Assembly: GCF_027409185.1 (NCBI RefSeq)
Contig: NC_084463.1
Coordinates: 114,954,133-115,018,132 of the forward strand
Length of the DNA: 64,000 nucleotides
Origin: Cynocephalus volans
Lineage: Eukaryota; Chordata; Mammalia; Dermoptera; Cynocephalidae
Reading direction: 5' to 3'
Shown: positions 47,438-57,488 of the stretch, in pieces
How the letters are laid out: the number at the start of each line of letters is the position of its first letter
How positions within the stretch are numbered: the stretch's first letter is position 1
Program-made: the position numbers and the translations under genes
The notes under the pieces: generated by a model
The model's input: only the letters and a program-made list of their open reading frames with translations
What the model was told of the DNA's origin: nothing
Databases searched by the model: none

Positions 47438-47669
47438 CTAACTTCTAACTTTCTATCTAACTGACTAACTTACTAGCTAACCCTAATTAACTGACTGTCC
47501 ATGAGTGAAAATGGCTGCCTAGTCACCTTGGGCATTATGCTCAGCAGCTTGTCACTTGTGGTTCCTGAAGATGTCAGAGATGTTGATGTTGGGAAATAAC
47601 TACATCAGACCCTATGACACCTCAGGCTCTTTCCAACACTGAGAGTCTGTGATTATACAGCACATATCA

Positions 47670-47945
47670 CCTCAGTCTTTCCCAACTAGAATGTAAGCTC
47701 CACGAACTTGGAGAATTTTGTCTATTTTGTTCATTGCTTTATTCCCAGTGCCTAGAGAGTGCTGTATATGGAAGGAACTCTTTAAGTACTTGTTAAATGT
47801 ATGAATGTCTCTGTTTAAACTTATTGTGGTACCTTGAGCAAGACATTTCTCTTCTCTGCACCTTACAGAATAAAAAAATTGGATTGGATGGCATTGATGA
47901 TCTTTCCAGGTTGGCCAGTCTGTGATTCCTGGTTTCAAACGCTGA
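47670..47945 (+). repeat. L2 3' end followed by MIR-like fragment
   Basis: 47690-47815 has 'aatgtaagctccacgaacttgg' and ends 'ttgttaaatgtatgaatg', an L2 3' end. 47820-47945 looks like a MIR3-type core ('taccttgagcaagacatttctcttctctgcacctt'). Confidence 0.6.
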
Positions 47946-47949
47946 GCCA

Positions 47950-48495
47950 TTGTTTCTAAAGGGCTTTGCAGGCTAATGGGTACATGAAGGGGCTCTTAGG
48001 GGGAGAAAAGACAGGGATGAGTAAGGGAAAACCTGAGTCAAGGAGAAGTACATGGGTAGCCTTTAGTGACCAGGGCACCCTCTGAAAATAAATGTGAATT
48101 GTCTTCTTTGACACACATGGGGCTCTAATTCCAATTAGGAATGTTTCACTAGAAACTGAGGGTACAAGACACTGAGGATCCATTCCAAGCATGTTGCCTT
48201 TGCTTCCAGTGTGTGGGCCTGATCAACAAAGTGCTTACAGTTCCCTGAAGCTCTCCTGGGAAAAACAGCATAAATTGCAGCCAGTTCCATTTATGGGTAT
48301 CGAAAATACATTTTTAATCTTGATGAATTTCACAAATGACAACACTGACATTTCTTTAAATAAATAGTTCTGTCAAGGCACAGCATTACCATGTGTCCCC
48401 AGACACCCAAGAGGCAGTGATTTCATGTCCCCCTGAGGTTTAGCAGAGCTGCCAATGTCAACAGGATGGCTGATGGAGCCTAGATTTGCTGCCAG
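47950..48495. other. No recognisable feature downstream of CALCA
   Basis: Single-copy-looking 3' flank of CALCA with no repeat I can name. Confidence 0.4.
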
Positions 48496-48499
48496 ATAA

Positions 48500-48727
48500 G
48501 CCAATGAGACATGCTGTCATATTTATTGGATACAGAATCAATTATAAAAAGATGCACAATAGGTAACTGCAATCAGCTTATTCTGCATTTAGCTTTAGTT
48601 CATTTCAAACAGAAGATATTTTTCAATATCAAGAAGGATGCAAATATATGTATATCTTCCAAGGAACCTCTCCTACAAATTGCTTTCATTACATGTTAAA
48701 ACAAGTGGAGTTCAGCTTCATTGTGAC
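48500..48727 (-). other. CALCA: CALCA exon 6 (CGRP 3' UTR)
   Basis: The acceptor on the minus strand reads CCTAG then GTCACAATGAAGCTG, and the exon is wholly non-coding, as in mammalian CALCA. AATAAA lies at 48527-48522 (minus), so cleavage is expected near 48500; the low end is an estimate. Terminal exon of the neuronal CGRP mRNA. Confidence 0.85.
48522..48527 (-). terminator. CALCA: CALCA distal poly(A) signal
   Basis: AATAAA on the minus strand about 200 bp into exon 6, in the context CCAATAAATATGAC. It would end the CGRP transcript. Confidence 0.85.
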
Positions 48728-48759
48728 CTAGGAGGAAAAATATAACAGTTAGAATTTAG

Positions 48760-48970
48760 TTACTTATTGTCAGGCTCTTGACTTCTATTCTCTTATTTAG
48801 TCTTTATATTAATGCTAGGAGGTAGTAACTATTATAGCCTTCAATTTACAGATGGAGAAACTGAGGTTCAGAGAGAGTTAAGTGACTGGCCCATGGTCAT
48901 GTAGAGGGCAAACGCAGATCTTGTACCCAAGTCTATGCTCTTAATTCAGAGATTCATCATAGTTTATACT
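48760..48970 (-). repeat. MIR SINE in CALCA intron 5
   Basis: 'caatttacagatggagaaactgaggttcagagagagttaagtgactggcccatggtcatgtag' is the reverse complement of the MIR core, within the intron between CALCA exons 5 and 6. Confidence 0.85.
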
Positions 48971-49300
48971 CCAAAAGGAAGTGTCATTACCTTTCAAATG
49001 CAAATGCTAGAATAATCACAATTATAATGGCAATGAGTAGTGTTTAAAATAAACAGGATCTACATTTTCTGGATTGATGATCTCAGTGTCACAAGGAGAG
49101 ACTGGAAAAATAGAAGATGAACTCAAATTCTAGGGCTTCAGCTATCGAGACTTAATGTCCTTTCTCCAGACACTGACTTGGGTACCTTTCCCTGTGGATT
49201 CTTTTCAACCATCTGTGCCCAGGAGGGCTCAGAGTGTGCACTATATACCCTGCAGTACCCAGTCATCCATCTCCCCATCTGACAGTACAAGTGCAGTCAC

Positions 49301-49485
49301 CTTCTTGCTGGAGTCATTTAGCTGCTCAGGCCTGAAGGTCTCTGCGGCGCCGGCCAAAGGCTTTGGAACCCACATTGGTGGGCATGAAATTATTCTTCAC
49401 CACACCCCCTGATCTGCTCAGCAAGCCTGCCAACCGATGGGTCACGCAGGTGGCAGTGTTGCAGGCCCTCTTCTGGGCAGTGACA
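49301..49485 (-). other. CALCA: CALCA exon 5 (CGRP exon)
   Basis: Acceptor CAAATCAG then TGTCACTGCCCAG; donor AAG then GTGACT. The first 160 nt are coding and end in TGA at 49328-49326; the remaining 25 nt are 3' UTR. It encodes VTAQKR, the 37-residue CGRP, GRRRR and DLQA. The acceptor tract is pyrimidine-rich, interrupted by the CTGCAAAT segment. Confidence 0.93.
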
Positions 49486-52400
49486 CTGATTTGCAGGATG
49501 AAGAAAGAAGAGAAGACCTGTGAGTGACAGGCTAGGGGGAGGAGCCTGGCCCATGCGACCCTGTGGTAAAGTTGCTGCTCTGAGAGGCACTAATTAACCT
49601 TAAGTGTTTCTTTTAAACACAATTATCAGAGCAGAAAATCACAAGGCCATTAGGGAAAATGCCATGATCACTCCCCACAGACATTCCCAGGGGTGTTGGA
49701 AAAAGCAAAGGTGACTCTGGGTGACTGGCCATGGAACTCAGAGCTGTAACAGCCAATCTTTCCAGTGTAATCAGACTAACAATCAGCAAAGGCTTGAGAG
49801 ATTAGAGGGTATTACGGCTCCACAGCCAACCCTATTTACAAGGACTGTAGAATCCATACCCCAGTCACGGGCACCAAAAACCCCTTCTTAGGAAAACAAA
49901 AATTCCCCAGTCTTACCTGGAAGAGGAACAGGGTTTGCAGCATCCAGTCCTGGAAGGTGCTTACCTGCTCCTTGGAATGCTGGTTCTCGCTGCTTGAACT
50001 CGATCACAGGGAACACCCACCATACCCCGTGTCCAGCTACCCCGGGGTGAAGGCTACTTCTAAGCACATGTCCTGGACACCATGAAGCCTGGGACATTGG
50101 CCAGAGCAATGACCACCACAGCTCAGGTCTTTTTAGAAAAATAGTTTTATTCCCCCAATTACTAGCACATTCATAAGCGGGATGGAGAAGCTCTGCTATG
50201 GAATCCTGGGGGGAACTCAGGGCTGCCCTCACTCTCTGACTTCTTCCTGGATAATTCTCTTCCAGCCTGTGAATCCTGCTCTCTCTCCTCCCATCTGAGG
50301 CTCCAGACATTCTCTGCCACAAGGAAAGCCACTGATATCAGCCCGAAGAGCAACCAGAGAGGAACCACATGCATCAAGTTATAGGAAGGAAGCAAGAGAG
50401 GAAATTAGAAAGGAGAGGGAAAAGTTTAGTTGGCATCCTGGGGCATGCTGACATGACGTTGATGGTCTCTCTCCAAGTCGCTTTCCATATCCCTTTTCTT
50501 GCCAGGTGCTCCAACCCCAATTGCAGTTTGGGGGAACGTGTGAAACTTGTTGAGGTCCTGCGTATATGTGCCCAGCATGCAGGTACTCAGATTACTGCAG
50601 CGCTTAGATCTGGGGCTGTCCAGGCTGCAGGGAAAAGACATGCCAGACAGTACCATGCACCAGGGTCTGCCCCTGTTGGCAGTCACGTGGAAGACTGAAC
50701 CAGGCAGGGGGCACTTTGAGCAGGGACAGGAGGGGCAGGCAGAAGGGCAGCTCACACACCCTGCATTAGGAGAGCTCAGAGGTGCAGTGGGTCAGGGCAG
50801 TGTGGGGAAGGGCTGTGGTGAGGAAGGGTGGCTTTTTCTGGCATTCCACATGCTGTTTAGTCCTTCATGCTGGCCAGAGGGGTTCTCAGGGTGGATGCAG
50901 GTGCAACTCATGCCTCTGCCAGGGCACCACTGGGGCTCGGCCAGGCACTGATCTCTGCTCAGGCTCGGCGTGCACAGGGAGGTGGGGCTGGGGAATGGTG
51001 CTCTCTCTGGCCCCGCGACAGCATGCACATCTCCACAGATGCTGTACATCTAAAGGCCCCGACCTACCTCAGATACTGCTCTACCTGTCCCCACCCCCTG
51101 CAAGGGCTTTGCCTTCACCTTGCAAATGTGAACTGAAGGCTCCTTGCAGGTATGAAAGAACAAAATGCACAGGTGAACTTTCTAAAACCTGGCCCATCCT
51201 CTGGCTTCGCACTTACCACTACTAACTCATCCAGTGCTTGAAGGTCTCCCCAGTACTCCAAGACCAATTCCCACAGTGAGTGATTCCACACCTTCCCTAA
51301 CTGCTTTCAGAAATGGATCTTTTTAATATGTCTAACCACAGTCCCTCCAGCTGCAACAGGATCCTCCAATGTCCATAAAGCCTGAGAATGGATGGGCCCC
51401 ACGTCCTGTTGAACACCCACAGCCGGCAGTTCTCCCGGCCAGTGTGTCCTCTCCTACATCTTGGGATCTACCCTCATGGGTATTTGGGGGAGAGGAGGCC
51501 TTAGGTTGGGCTGCGTGGGGAGCCTCACCTAGAGCCCTCTGTCTCCTGCTCCTGCTCCAGCTCCTGCTCCAGCTCCAGCTCACTGGCCTTCATCTGCACA
51601 TAGTCCTGCATCAATGCAGCCAGCAGGAGGCGCGCTTCCTCTTCACTGAGTGTGGCTGGGTCTGGGCTACTCTCCAAAGCAGACCTGCGAGGGGAAGCAG
51701 ACCAATGCAGGCTCTGAGCCCCTGTTGCTTGCTCCCCAGGATAAGTAGCCAGACTTCCTGGTCTCTGCTTCTTCCCCTGAGGATGTGGCTGTCCTGATTC
51801 ACAGTGGACAGGGCTTGAGGCCAGTGTCCTCACTGGGAACCAGACACTGGTGTAACCTCCAAGCAGTGTGTGTTGGAACCAGTTCATACACACTTGTGAA
51901 AGAGGATGATTAAATTTTCAGGAATTTTGCAAGCTGAGTGATAAGTCCAGCCATTATTAAAAGTTAAATGATAAAATTTACAATTAATGCTGAATCTGAA
52001 AACGGTTTTAATTTAATAAATATAATATGGACGTGGGTGAGAAATAGATCAACAGATCACATATCAGATTTAATACCAAATTTATTGGCAGACTAGTTAG
52101 CAGATTAGGATGTAAATTCATTTCTCAAATCATGGCTGAAATGGATAAATAGTTCAGTTACAGATGCAAAAGTTTGGTAAAAAGCAATGATAGCATTTTG
52201 TGAGCGTGAATGGCTGTGAGAAATTTAAATAAAGAATATTGTATGTCTTGTTACTATTTGTAATTTGTGTGCTAAACGTCTTTATACCAGGAAAAGCTTT
52301 TAATAAATTACATGCTAGTATACATACATGCGTGTCCTCCCCTATCCCCAACCAGTTTCTAAACATTCAGCATATCACAATTAAGAGACACAAAGCTATC

Positions 52401-52539
52401 TGATCGTAGGGCCAGTGGATACAGAGTGTGCTCCTGGCTTAAGACCATCTCACCTGAATGGCGCTGCCTGGAGGCTGCCGGCCTGGTACAGGACCAAGAT
52501 GCTGAGAGCCAGGAAGTGGGAGAACTTCCAGAAGCCCAT
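49326..52539 (-). CDS. CALCA: Prepro-alpha-CGRP (exons 2, 3, 5)
   Basis: Joined coding parts 52539-52454, 51684-51529 and 49485-49326 total 402 nt, or 133 residues. CGRP is a secreted vasodilator neuropeptide that acts at the CLR/RAMP1 receptor. Visible parts: signal peptide (about 1-25), acidic pro-region, KR cleavage at 86-87, mature peptide at 88-124 starting [14 protein letters not shown] and ending TNVGSKAF, a glycine amide donor followed by RRRR, and the tail DLQA. C2 and C7 form the ring. Compared with human alpha-CGRP, position 3 is N (as in human beta-CGRP) and position 28 is M instead of V. Human prepro-CGRP is 128 aa; the extra length comes from the Glu-rich pro-region. Confidence 0.95.
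49486..50126 (-). other. CALCA: CALCA intron 4
   Basis: Region between the calcitonin poly(A) site and the CGRP exon. In other mammals this intron holds an enhancer that favours exon 4 processing; I could not locate that element by eye here. No repeat recognised. Confidence 0.6.
50127..50624 (-). other. CALCA: CALCA exon 4 (calcitonin exon)
   Basis: Acceptor TTTTCCCTGCAG then CCTGGACAG. 199 coding nt run to TAA at 50428-50426, followed by about 300 nt of 3' UTR. The low end is estimated from the poly(A) signal at 50151-50146. Terminal exon of the thyroid C-cell mRNA; skipped in neurons. Confidence 0.93.
50146..50151 (-). terminator. CALCA: CALCA proximal poly(A) signal
   Basis: AATAAA on the minus strand in the context GGGAATAAAACTATT, about 275 nt past the calcitonin stop codon. 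Use of this site goes with inclusion of exon 4. Confidence 0.88.
50426..52539 (-). CDS. CALCA: Preprocalcitonin (exons 2, 3, 4)
   Basis: Joined coding parts 52539-52454, 51684-51529 and 50624-50426 total 441 nt, or 146 residues. Calcitonin lowers blood calcium by inhibiting osteoclasts; thyroid C cells secrete it. Signal peptide [20 protein letters not shown] (about 1-25), acidic pro-region, SKR at 87-89, calcitonin at 90-121 ([19 protein letters not shown]..., ending GVGAP), GKKR at 122-125 for amidation, then a 21-residue katacalcin starting [10 protein letters not shown]. Compared with human calcitonin I see S at position 2 and L at position 16. Human preprocalcitonin is 141 aa; the difference lies in the Glu/Leu/Gln tract of exon 3. 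An intact calcitonin exon argues for CALCA over CALCB. Confidence 0.97.
50625..51528 (-). other. CALCA: CALCA intron 3
   Basis: GT...AG intron in phase 2 (GTGAG at 51528-51524, TGCAG at 50629-50625). GC-rich, with no repeat that I recognise. Open frames here on both strands are shadows. Confidence 0.8.
51529..51684 (-). other. CALCA: CALCA exon 3 (common pro-region exon)
   Basis: 156 nt between acceptor CTCGCAG and donor GTGAG. It encodes [20 protein letters not shown] and the rest of the acidic pro-region shared by both hormones. A GAGCTG/GAGCAG hexamer tract (51543-51581) lengthens the Glu-rich stretch compared with human. Confidence 0.95.
51900..52440 (-). other. CALCA: CALCA intron 2
   Basis: The intron proper is 51685-52453. 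Its middle part is AT-rich (51950-52330), unlike the GC-rich exons, and holds no repeat I can name. Confidence 0.75.
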
Positions 52540-52548
52540 GACGCCTCT
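52454..52548 (-). other. CALCA: CALCA exon 2 (start codon, signal peptide)
   Basis: Acceptor CTCTACAG then AGAGGCGTC and the ATG at 52539-52537; donor CAG then GTGAG. 86 coding nt end in phase 2 after ...AAPF plus AG of the next codon. The start is fixed by the family's nine-base gap between acceptor and ATG and by a good hydrophobic signal sequence. Confidence 0.96.
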
Positions 52549-53089
52549 CTGTAGAGGGAGAATGAGTTAGCACTGCACCAGTTGGAAGGTTTATGAGCCC
52601 GCAGACCCGAGGCTCCTGTCCTGCGTCTCCCCTGCCTCTAACTCCCTGGCTTCTTGGATTCGGACTTGTCACTACATTTCTCTTCATCTTTGTTTCCTCA
52701 TCAGCAAAGTGGACTGCTGGAAGGTCCAGTGGGTCTGTAGCGTGCACGGTTTGCCAAAACTGGAGGAGCGATCTTAGCGGGACGGCGGGGGGGGGGGGGA
52801 GCCCCTAAACCTGTTGGTCAGGTCTCTGTTGAGGACATTCTCAGAGCCTGCTGTCACAACAGCTGCTCCCATAAGGAAACCCAGAGCTGTCCTCCCTGTG
52901 TGGGGCTTTTGCAAACAGTTGGGGGTTGAGGTGGGGCAGAGAGGGTAGGTAGAGAGGGAATATCTCTGCTGTTGGAATCTCAGAAACTGAAGAACCAATT
53001 CAAGTGCTCAGCCTGTCCGCCCTCTGGCAATTCAGTCCCCTGAGAGAACCAAGCTTAGCAGAGTCTTAAGTTGGGACCCAAGACTTCTC

Positions 53090-53860
53090 TGTGCTCCCAA
53101 AGCCCGCGCCTGGGGCTTGCAGTTTAGGGCTGGCTGCCTCTCAGTCGTTGCTCCCGTTTACCGCCCAGTTGCGCTGGCCCAGGTCCCAGGGACCCCCTAG
53201 GCAGCAGACGCGATCCCCGAACGCACTGTCTGCGGAACGCTCCTCCTGCGTCCTTTTCCGTGTGCGATGCCTGGGGAGCTCGAGTGTCCGAGTCCAGCCT
53301 AAGCATGTGCGCCGCGGAATAGAGACTGGGGCCCGCAGCCGCGCGGGGAGAGCGGAGCCAGGAGCCTTCGGACTGAGTCTGTCCAGTGCTACCTGGGGCA
53401 GGAGCCCGGGACGAATCCGGGGCTAACAGAGACCGTGGATGACGAGACCGAGACAGAAGTGGACAGAGAAGCCGAGACTGGCAGAGAGTTAACTAAGTAA
53501 TGGAGAGAGGCGGAAGGGATGTGAGGGAGAGAGAAATAGAACGATACACCTGAGAGCAGGAATCTCGGGGCTCACCTGGCGGGCGGTGGCTTGGAGCAGA
53601 GGCGGCGGCGGCCAGCGAGGGCCCTGCGGAAGCGGCGGCGACACTTGGGCTGGGCAGTGTCTCGGCTGTCTCCCAGCGCCAGCGGCTGCTCTTATTCCCG
53701 CTGCCGTGGGTCGGGAGGGGTCCCCCGAGCGTCAGGCAACCAATGGGCGGAGGGGTCCCGTGCCCCAGCCAGATTGCGTCACCCCCATGCTTCCAGAACC
53801 CGGAGCATCCAGCAGGACGGCCCCACTTGTGTTTGCACTGAGGTCATTAATTAAAGTGTG
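53090..53860. promoter_or_regulatory. CpG island over CALCA exon 1
   Basis: Dense CG dinucleotides (53160-53420 and 53570-53800) against a CG-poor window. Fits the known CpG-rich 5' region of CALCA. Confidence 0.8.
53576..53665 (-). other. CALCA: CALCA exon 1 (non-coding)
   Basis: Donor CCGCCAG then GTGAG at 53576/53575. The 5' end near 53665 is inferred from a TATA-like GGGAATAAGAG about 30 bp upstream. Very GC-rich leader with GCC repeats. Intron 1 runs to 52549 and includes a weak MIR around 52590-52740. Confidence 0.75.
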
Positions 53861-53950
53861 TGTCTGTGGGGGGGAGGGGAGGATGGTGGGACCAACGAGA
53901 AACATCCTTAAAGCGAGCGGGAATCTGAGGGCAGTTTGACGTCACGGTAG
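53690..53950 (-). promoter_or_regulatory. CALCA: CALCA proximal promoter
   Basis: Minus-strand elements: a TATA-like AATAAGAG at about 53696-53689; an inverted CCAAT box (CCAAT on + at 53740); a TGACGCAA element at 53781-53774; and a perfect palindromic CRE, TGACGTCA, at 53937-53944, about 275 bp upstream of the inferred start. cAMP- and Ras-responsive elements in comparable positions are established for the human calcitonin/CGRP promoter. Confidence 0.75.
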
Positions 53951-54089
53951 ATTTCACCTCTTCAGTTCCGCTTGGTTTGAACACACGCCCCGCTCCACCC
54001 CCAGCTGTGGGGTCTTAGAGGCTGGGTTCAGGATTACAGGGACTCCTGGCTCCCCCAAATCTGACCCTAGACCCCCGCCCAAGTGAGGC

Positions 54090-54345
54090 TTGGAGGGTCA
54101 ACGCGCCACAGACTGGATTCTGGGATCAAACAGGGTGTGTGACTCCGGCAGCTGGTATTACCTACAGAGGGTTTCAGGAGATGGAACTGGGGGCAAGAGC
54201 TTTGTTAGACCCGAGCTCAACTCCACCTGCGCCAATTCCAGGCTGAGTGATAGCGGGCACGTAACCTCACAGAGCCTTAATGCACTCATCCTTGAAACGC
54301 GGACCGTAGTCCCATCTTGAAGGAATGCTGTGAAAAGTAACCCAA
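54090..54345 (+). repeat. MIR SINE
   Basis: MIR-like order: 'gacccgagctcaactccacctgcgccaattccaggctgagtgatagcgggcacgtaacctc' then 'ttgaaacgcggac'. CG-richer than most copies because it lies in the island shore. Confidence 0.55.
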
Positions 54346-54349
54346 TGCT

Positions 54350-57170
54350 AAGTAGGGATCTGGAAGATTTTCCTGGTCCACATAGGGGATTCCGTCAGAT
54401 CTAGACTGATACTTCCCGAGCCCCCACCTCGCCATACTGCCTGAGCTCTTCTTGGGCGGTGCCAGGGTGCTATTCGGATCGGTCACATGTGTGAGGAGGG
54501 GGCAAATGCTGGGCCTGAGGGGCGAGGCGCAAGGGACAGATGCTTCTGAAGCCTCCATCCAGAACTCTAGCCCTCCCCCTTCCTGCCCTGCCATCCATCA
54601 CCTCTCATTCAGTCCTCCTGCCTGAGCCATTTGCACAGCTGCCCCTTTGCTTCAGGCTGCTGTTTGCCAAGATGTCCCAGCGGCATTCCATTCCCGCCAG
54701 CACCCCCACCCCCGCACTTCGGTCCTCGACTGAAGATCAGGCGGGCTTGACAGTGCTGTGGAGTCCCTGCCTAGACTAGAGCTCACACTCACTTCCAGTC
54801 ACGCACCTCCACACACACACTAGCTCATTACTGTTTCCAAACATGTGCTACTCCTCGAAGAACAGACACAAAACAGACACTGGCGCTCAGGGGTATCACT
54901 GTCAAACATGTCCCAAGCCTGCATCCGAGTATCGTGCAGTCGCATCCACACACCTGCATGATGCTGATCTGCTCCCACCATACCTGCAGGCACTGTCAAG
55001 AATAGGTGCGTTCCATCACGCCCAGTTACGCACGACCTCTCCCCCTCTCACACTCAGCACACTAGGTTTCCAGACCACTCTGCCTGAGCATTAAGCCTCA
55101 GACTCGCCCACAGGGCCAAGGCAGCGTCTAGGGTGGGGAGAAAGAACCTTCTCTGCGTCCCTGGTACACCGGGGTCTAAGCGCGCAGCGTGTGATCCGCA
55201 GCAGCCTGTCCAGAAGTTGTCAACTTGGGGGGCGCAGCAGCTGCGTGCGGGTATGGGGGGAGTCGACACCCCAGTCCTCAGTTCCCAGAAGCTTCGGCAT
55301 TTCCTAGGACACACTCGCGCCACCTCTTTCCCCCCTTGCGAGCTGGTGTCCTCCGCGACCAAGGAGGCAGCGGGAACGCCTAACTTCCAAGAAGCCCCTA
55401 TTTGACTCTCTTCCTTCTTAACTCCTGGGGTGGCACTACTGCGAGGGAATAAAAGCTCGGAGTTGGCGATTCTGTGTCTGAGACACTCTTCTCAGGGCCC
55501 CGCCGGTAGGGCGGTTGCGGGACCCGGGACTGGAAGAACTGGCTGCGCGTCAGACGCAGACCTGGAAAGGCGAGCTGCACGCGGGGCAGAGCGCGTGATG
55601 GCGCGTCCCCGGGCACAGTGCTTACTGCAGCCTGCAGGCAGACGCCAACGTCTGAGACCCAGTCCGGGGCTTCGAGGCTTTTCAGCAGATTAGGTTCCGA
55701 GCCTTGGCCTGGGCTTTCTGTCCGGAGCTGCGTGACGAATTGGCGAAGGTCGCTGTGCGGCCACTACGTGGCGCGCAGTGCTTGAGCAGCTGCCACATAG
55801 GACTGTTGTAGAAGCGTACGAGTATTTGGGCTCGAGAGCCAAATACTTCTGCGGAGGTGACTTTCTTTTCCAAGACCAGAGGTTTCTAACATATGAACCC
55901 CCCGAAATCGTTTGTTAGTACGTGTGTCCGTGATGTACATTTTCCCAGGGAGAAAACCCGTAGCTTTCACCTATGTAATGGTGACCGTAAAAACGTTAAG
56001 AAACCACTCGTCTAGAGGAAGATTTCGTAGCCGTGTCACTTTGCGGGTTCGGAGCTCTGCCGTTGGCGGCTGAAACCACAGGCTGGTGCCGTGGGGACAC
56101 TAACCAGAGTCCGCACCCAGAGGGCGCTAGTGTAGCCTCGAGCAGACCAATTTCAAATCTTACGTTCTTAACGATCGGTCTCTGCAGACACTGGAGATCA
56201 AGTCCTCCGTCAAGCACTGTTAGAGCCTGTAGTAAGTGTGCCTGGCGCTGTGCTGGGGGCCAAAGCTTAAAAAGGTGTGGTGGGGGGGAGGGAGAGGGAG
56301 GAGGGGAGAGAAAGAGCGGAGAGAGCGAGCCCTTTTCTCAGGCAGTTAGCACCATGCCATATACACTAGTAGGTGCTCCGCCAACGTTAAATGAATGGAA
56401 GTTAATGCATTCTGGCAAATTCACCAATAGGTCTCACAAGCATCCTGCAGAAAATCCGGACCAAGTTAGAGTGGCATTCCTCTTGGATTCATTTAGGAGC
56501 TCATACCGTTCAGCCAGACGCCTCCAATTTTATATGGCACACCGAATCGGTTCCCTGATAGAAGTTTCCAGGAAGGAGCCAGGGAAGTCAGAGTTTCCCC
56601 TGGGGTTCTTTCTGAAGACTACGGTCTCCTGGTGCGAAATGCAAAACGGTTCTCCTCACAGCCCATCCCTAATTTACCGAGTGGAACCTAGGGAAGTTTA
56701 GACCTTCCCTTGAGCGGATCGCTTTGATTTCGTCCTGCTATACTTGGAACTTTTCTGAATTTTAGGGCTAAACAGAGCATGACCTAGCGAAAGTCGCCAA
56801 AGAAAATACTGATTGAAAAAAGGTCTCTTGATTTTTTGGCCCTTAATTCTACTATCTTATTTCATAAGTTTTAAATCTGGAAATCAGGGTCGGTTTTGAA
56901 ACAATCTTGTTTGGAGAAAAATATTTTTGGAAACGCTCTAATAAATATTAATTGTAATGTTGGTTCCCATTTGTTTAAATCAGATTCCTATACTCTGATT
57001 TAGAAATAAAAATAAAGATGAAATCTGGTTGAAAATTCTTATGTGAATTTCCATATGATTAAAAGTGTTACACCTAAAGGCTTACTCTTCTAGTTGAGCA
57101 AGCCCGTTGTAAAACAAACAAAACAAAACAAAACAAAAAAGCATTTTCCAAGTTCAGAGCTCAAGTTAAA
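54350..57170. other. CALCA 5' flank, second CpG-rich zone
   Basis: No gene supported. 55100-55800 is CG-rich and could hold a distal regulatory element. A G/GA purine block lies at 56274-56330, and a short L2/MIR-like end near 56345-56400. Several open frames of 60-220 codons lack family resemblance. Confidence 0.45.
57112..57140 (+). repeat. (AAAAC)n simple repeat
   Basis: Pentanucleotide aaaac run. Confidence 0.85.
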
Positions 57171-57488
57171 TTTATTGCTTTTGTACAATTCAACTACGAT
57201 ATAGATTCAAGAACAACAGAATCAAAACAGTAACAACTGCAGCACCAGCAGGAGTGACCATCCAAACCCATTCTCTTCAGCCTGCTGGAAATTTGGAGCT
57301 GTCAAATGAACATGAGAATCTCTACCGAAAGTTGACAGTACTGAAACCAAAGCTTTCCACCGCTGAGTTTACTGAAGAACATGGGAGTAGAAGTGATTTC
57401 CTCCTAATCATTTCCCTAAGACATGTTAGAGTGCAATAAAGCCCCTACTGAGGGAGGAAAGACAGACTGCTGCCAAAGAGTCAGCCAG

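Noticed and set aside
51369..51797. 142-codon + strand frame over CALCA exon 3
   Set aside because: Shadow of the real minus-strand exon; Leu/Gln-rich because it is the complement of the Glu-rich tract.
49301..52548. CALCB in place of CALCA
   Set aside because: Asn at CGRP position 3 resembles human beta-CGRP, but the calcitonin exon is intact with good splice sites and its own poly(A) signal, which CALCB lacks in human.
56033..56701. 222-codon frame upstream of CALCA, plus strand
   Set aside because: Runs across CpG-rich flank, a G/GA purine block and L2-like sequence. No family motif and no exon signals supporting it.
57254..57439. Small + strand frame upstream of the L1 at 57489
   Set aside because: Sixty-one codons with no family resemblance and no splice or promoter context.
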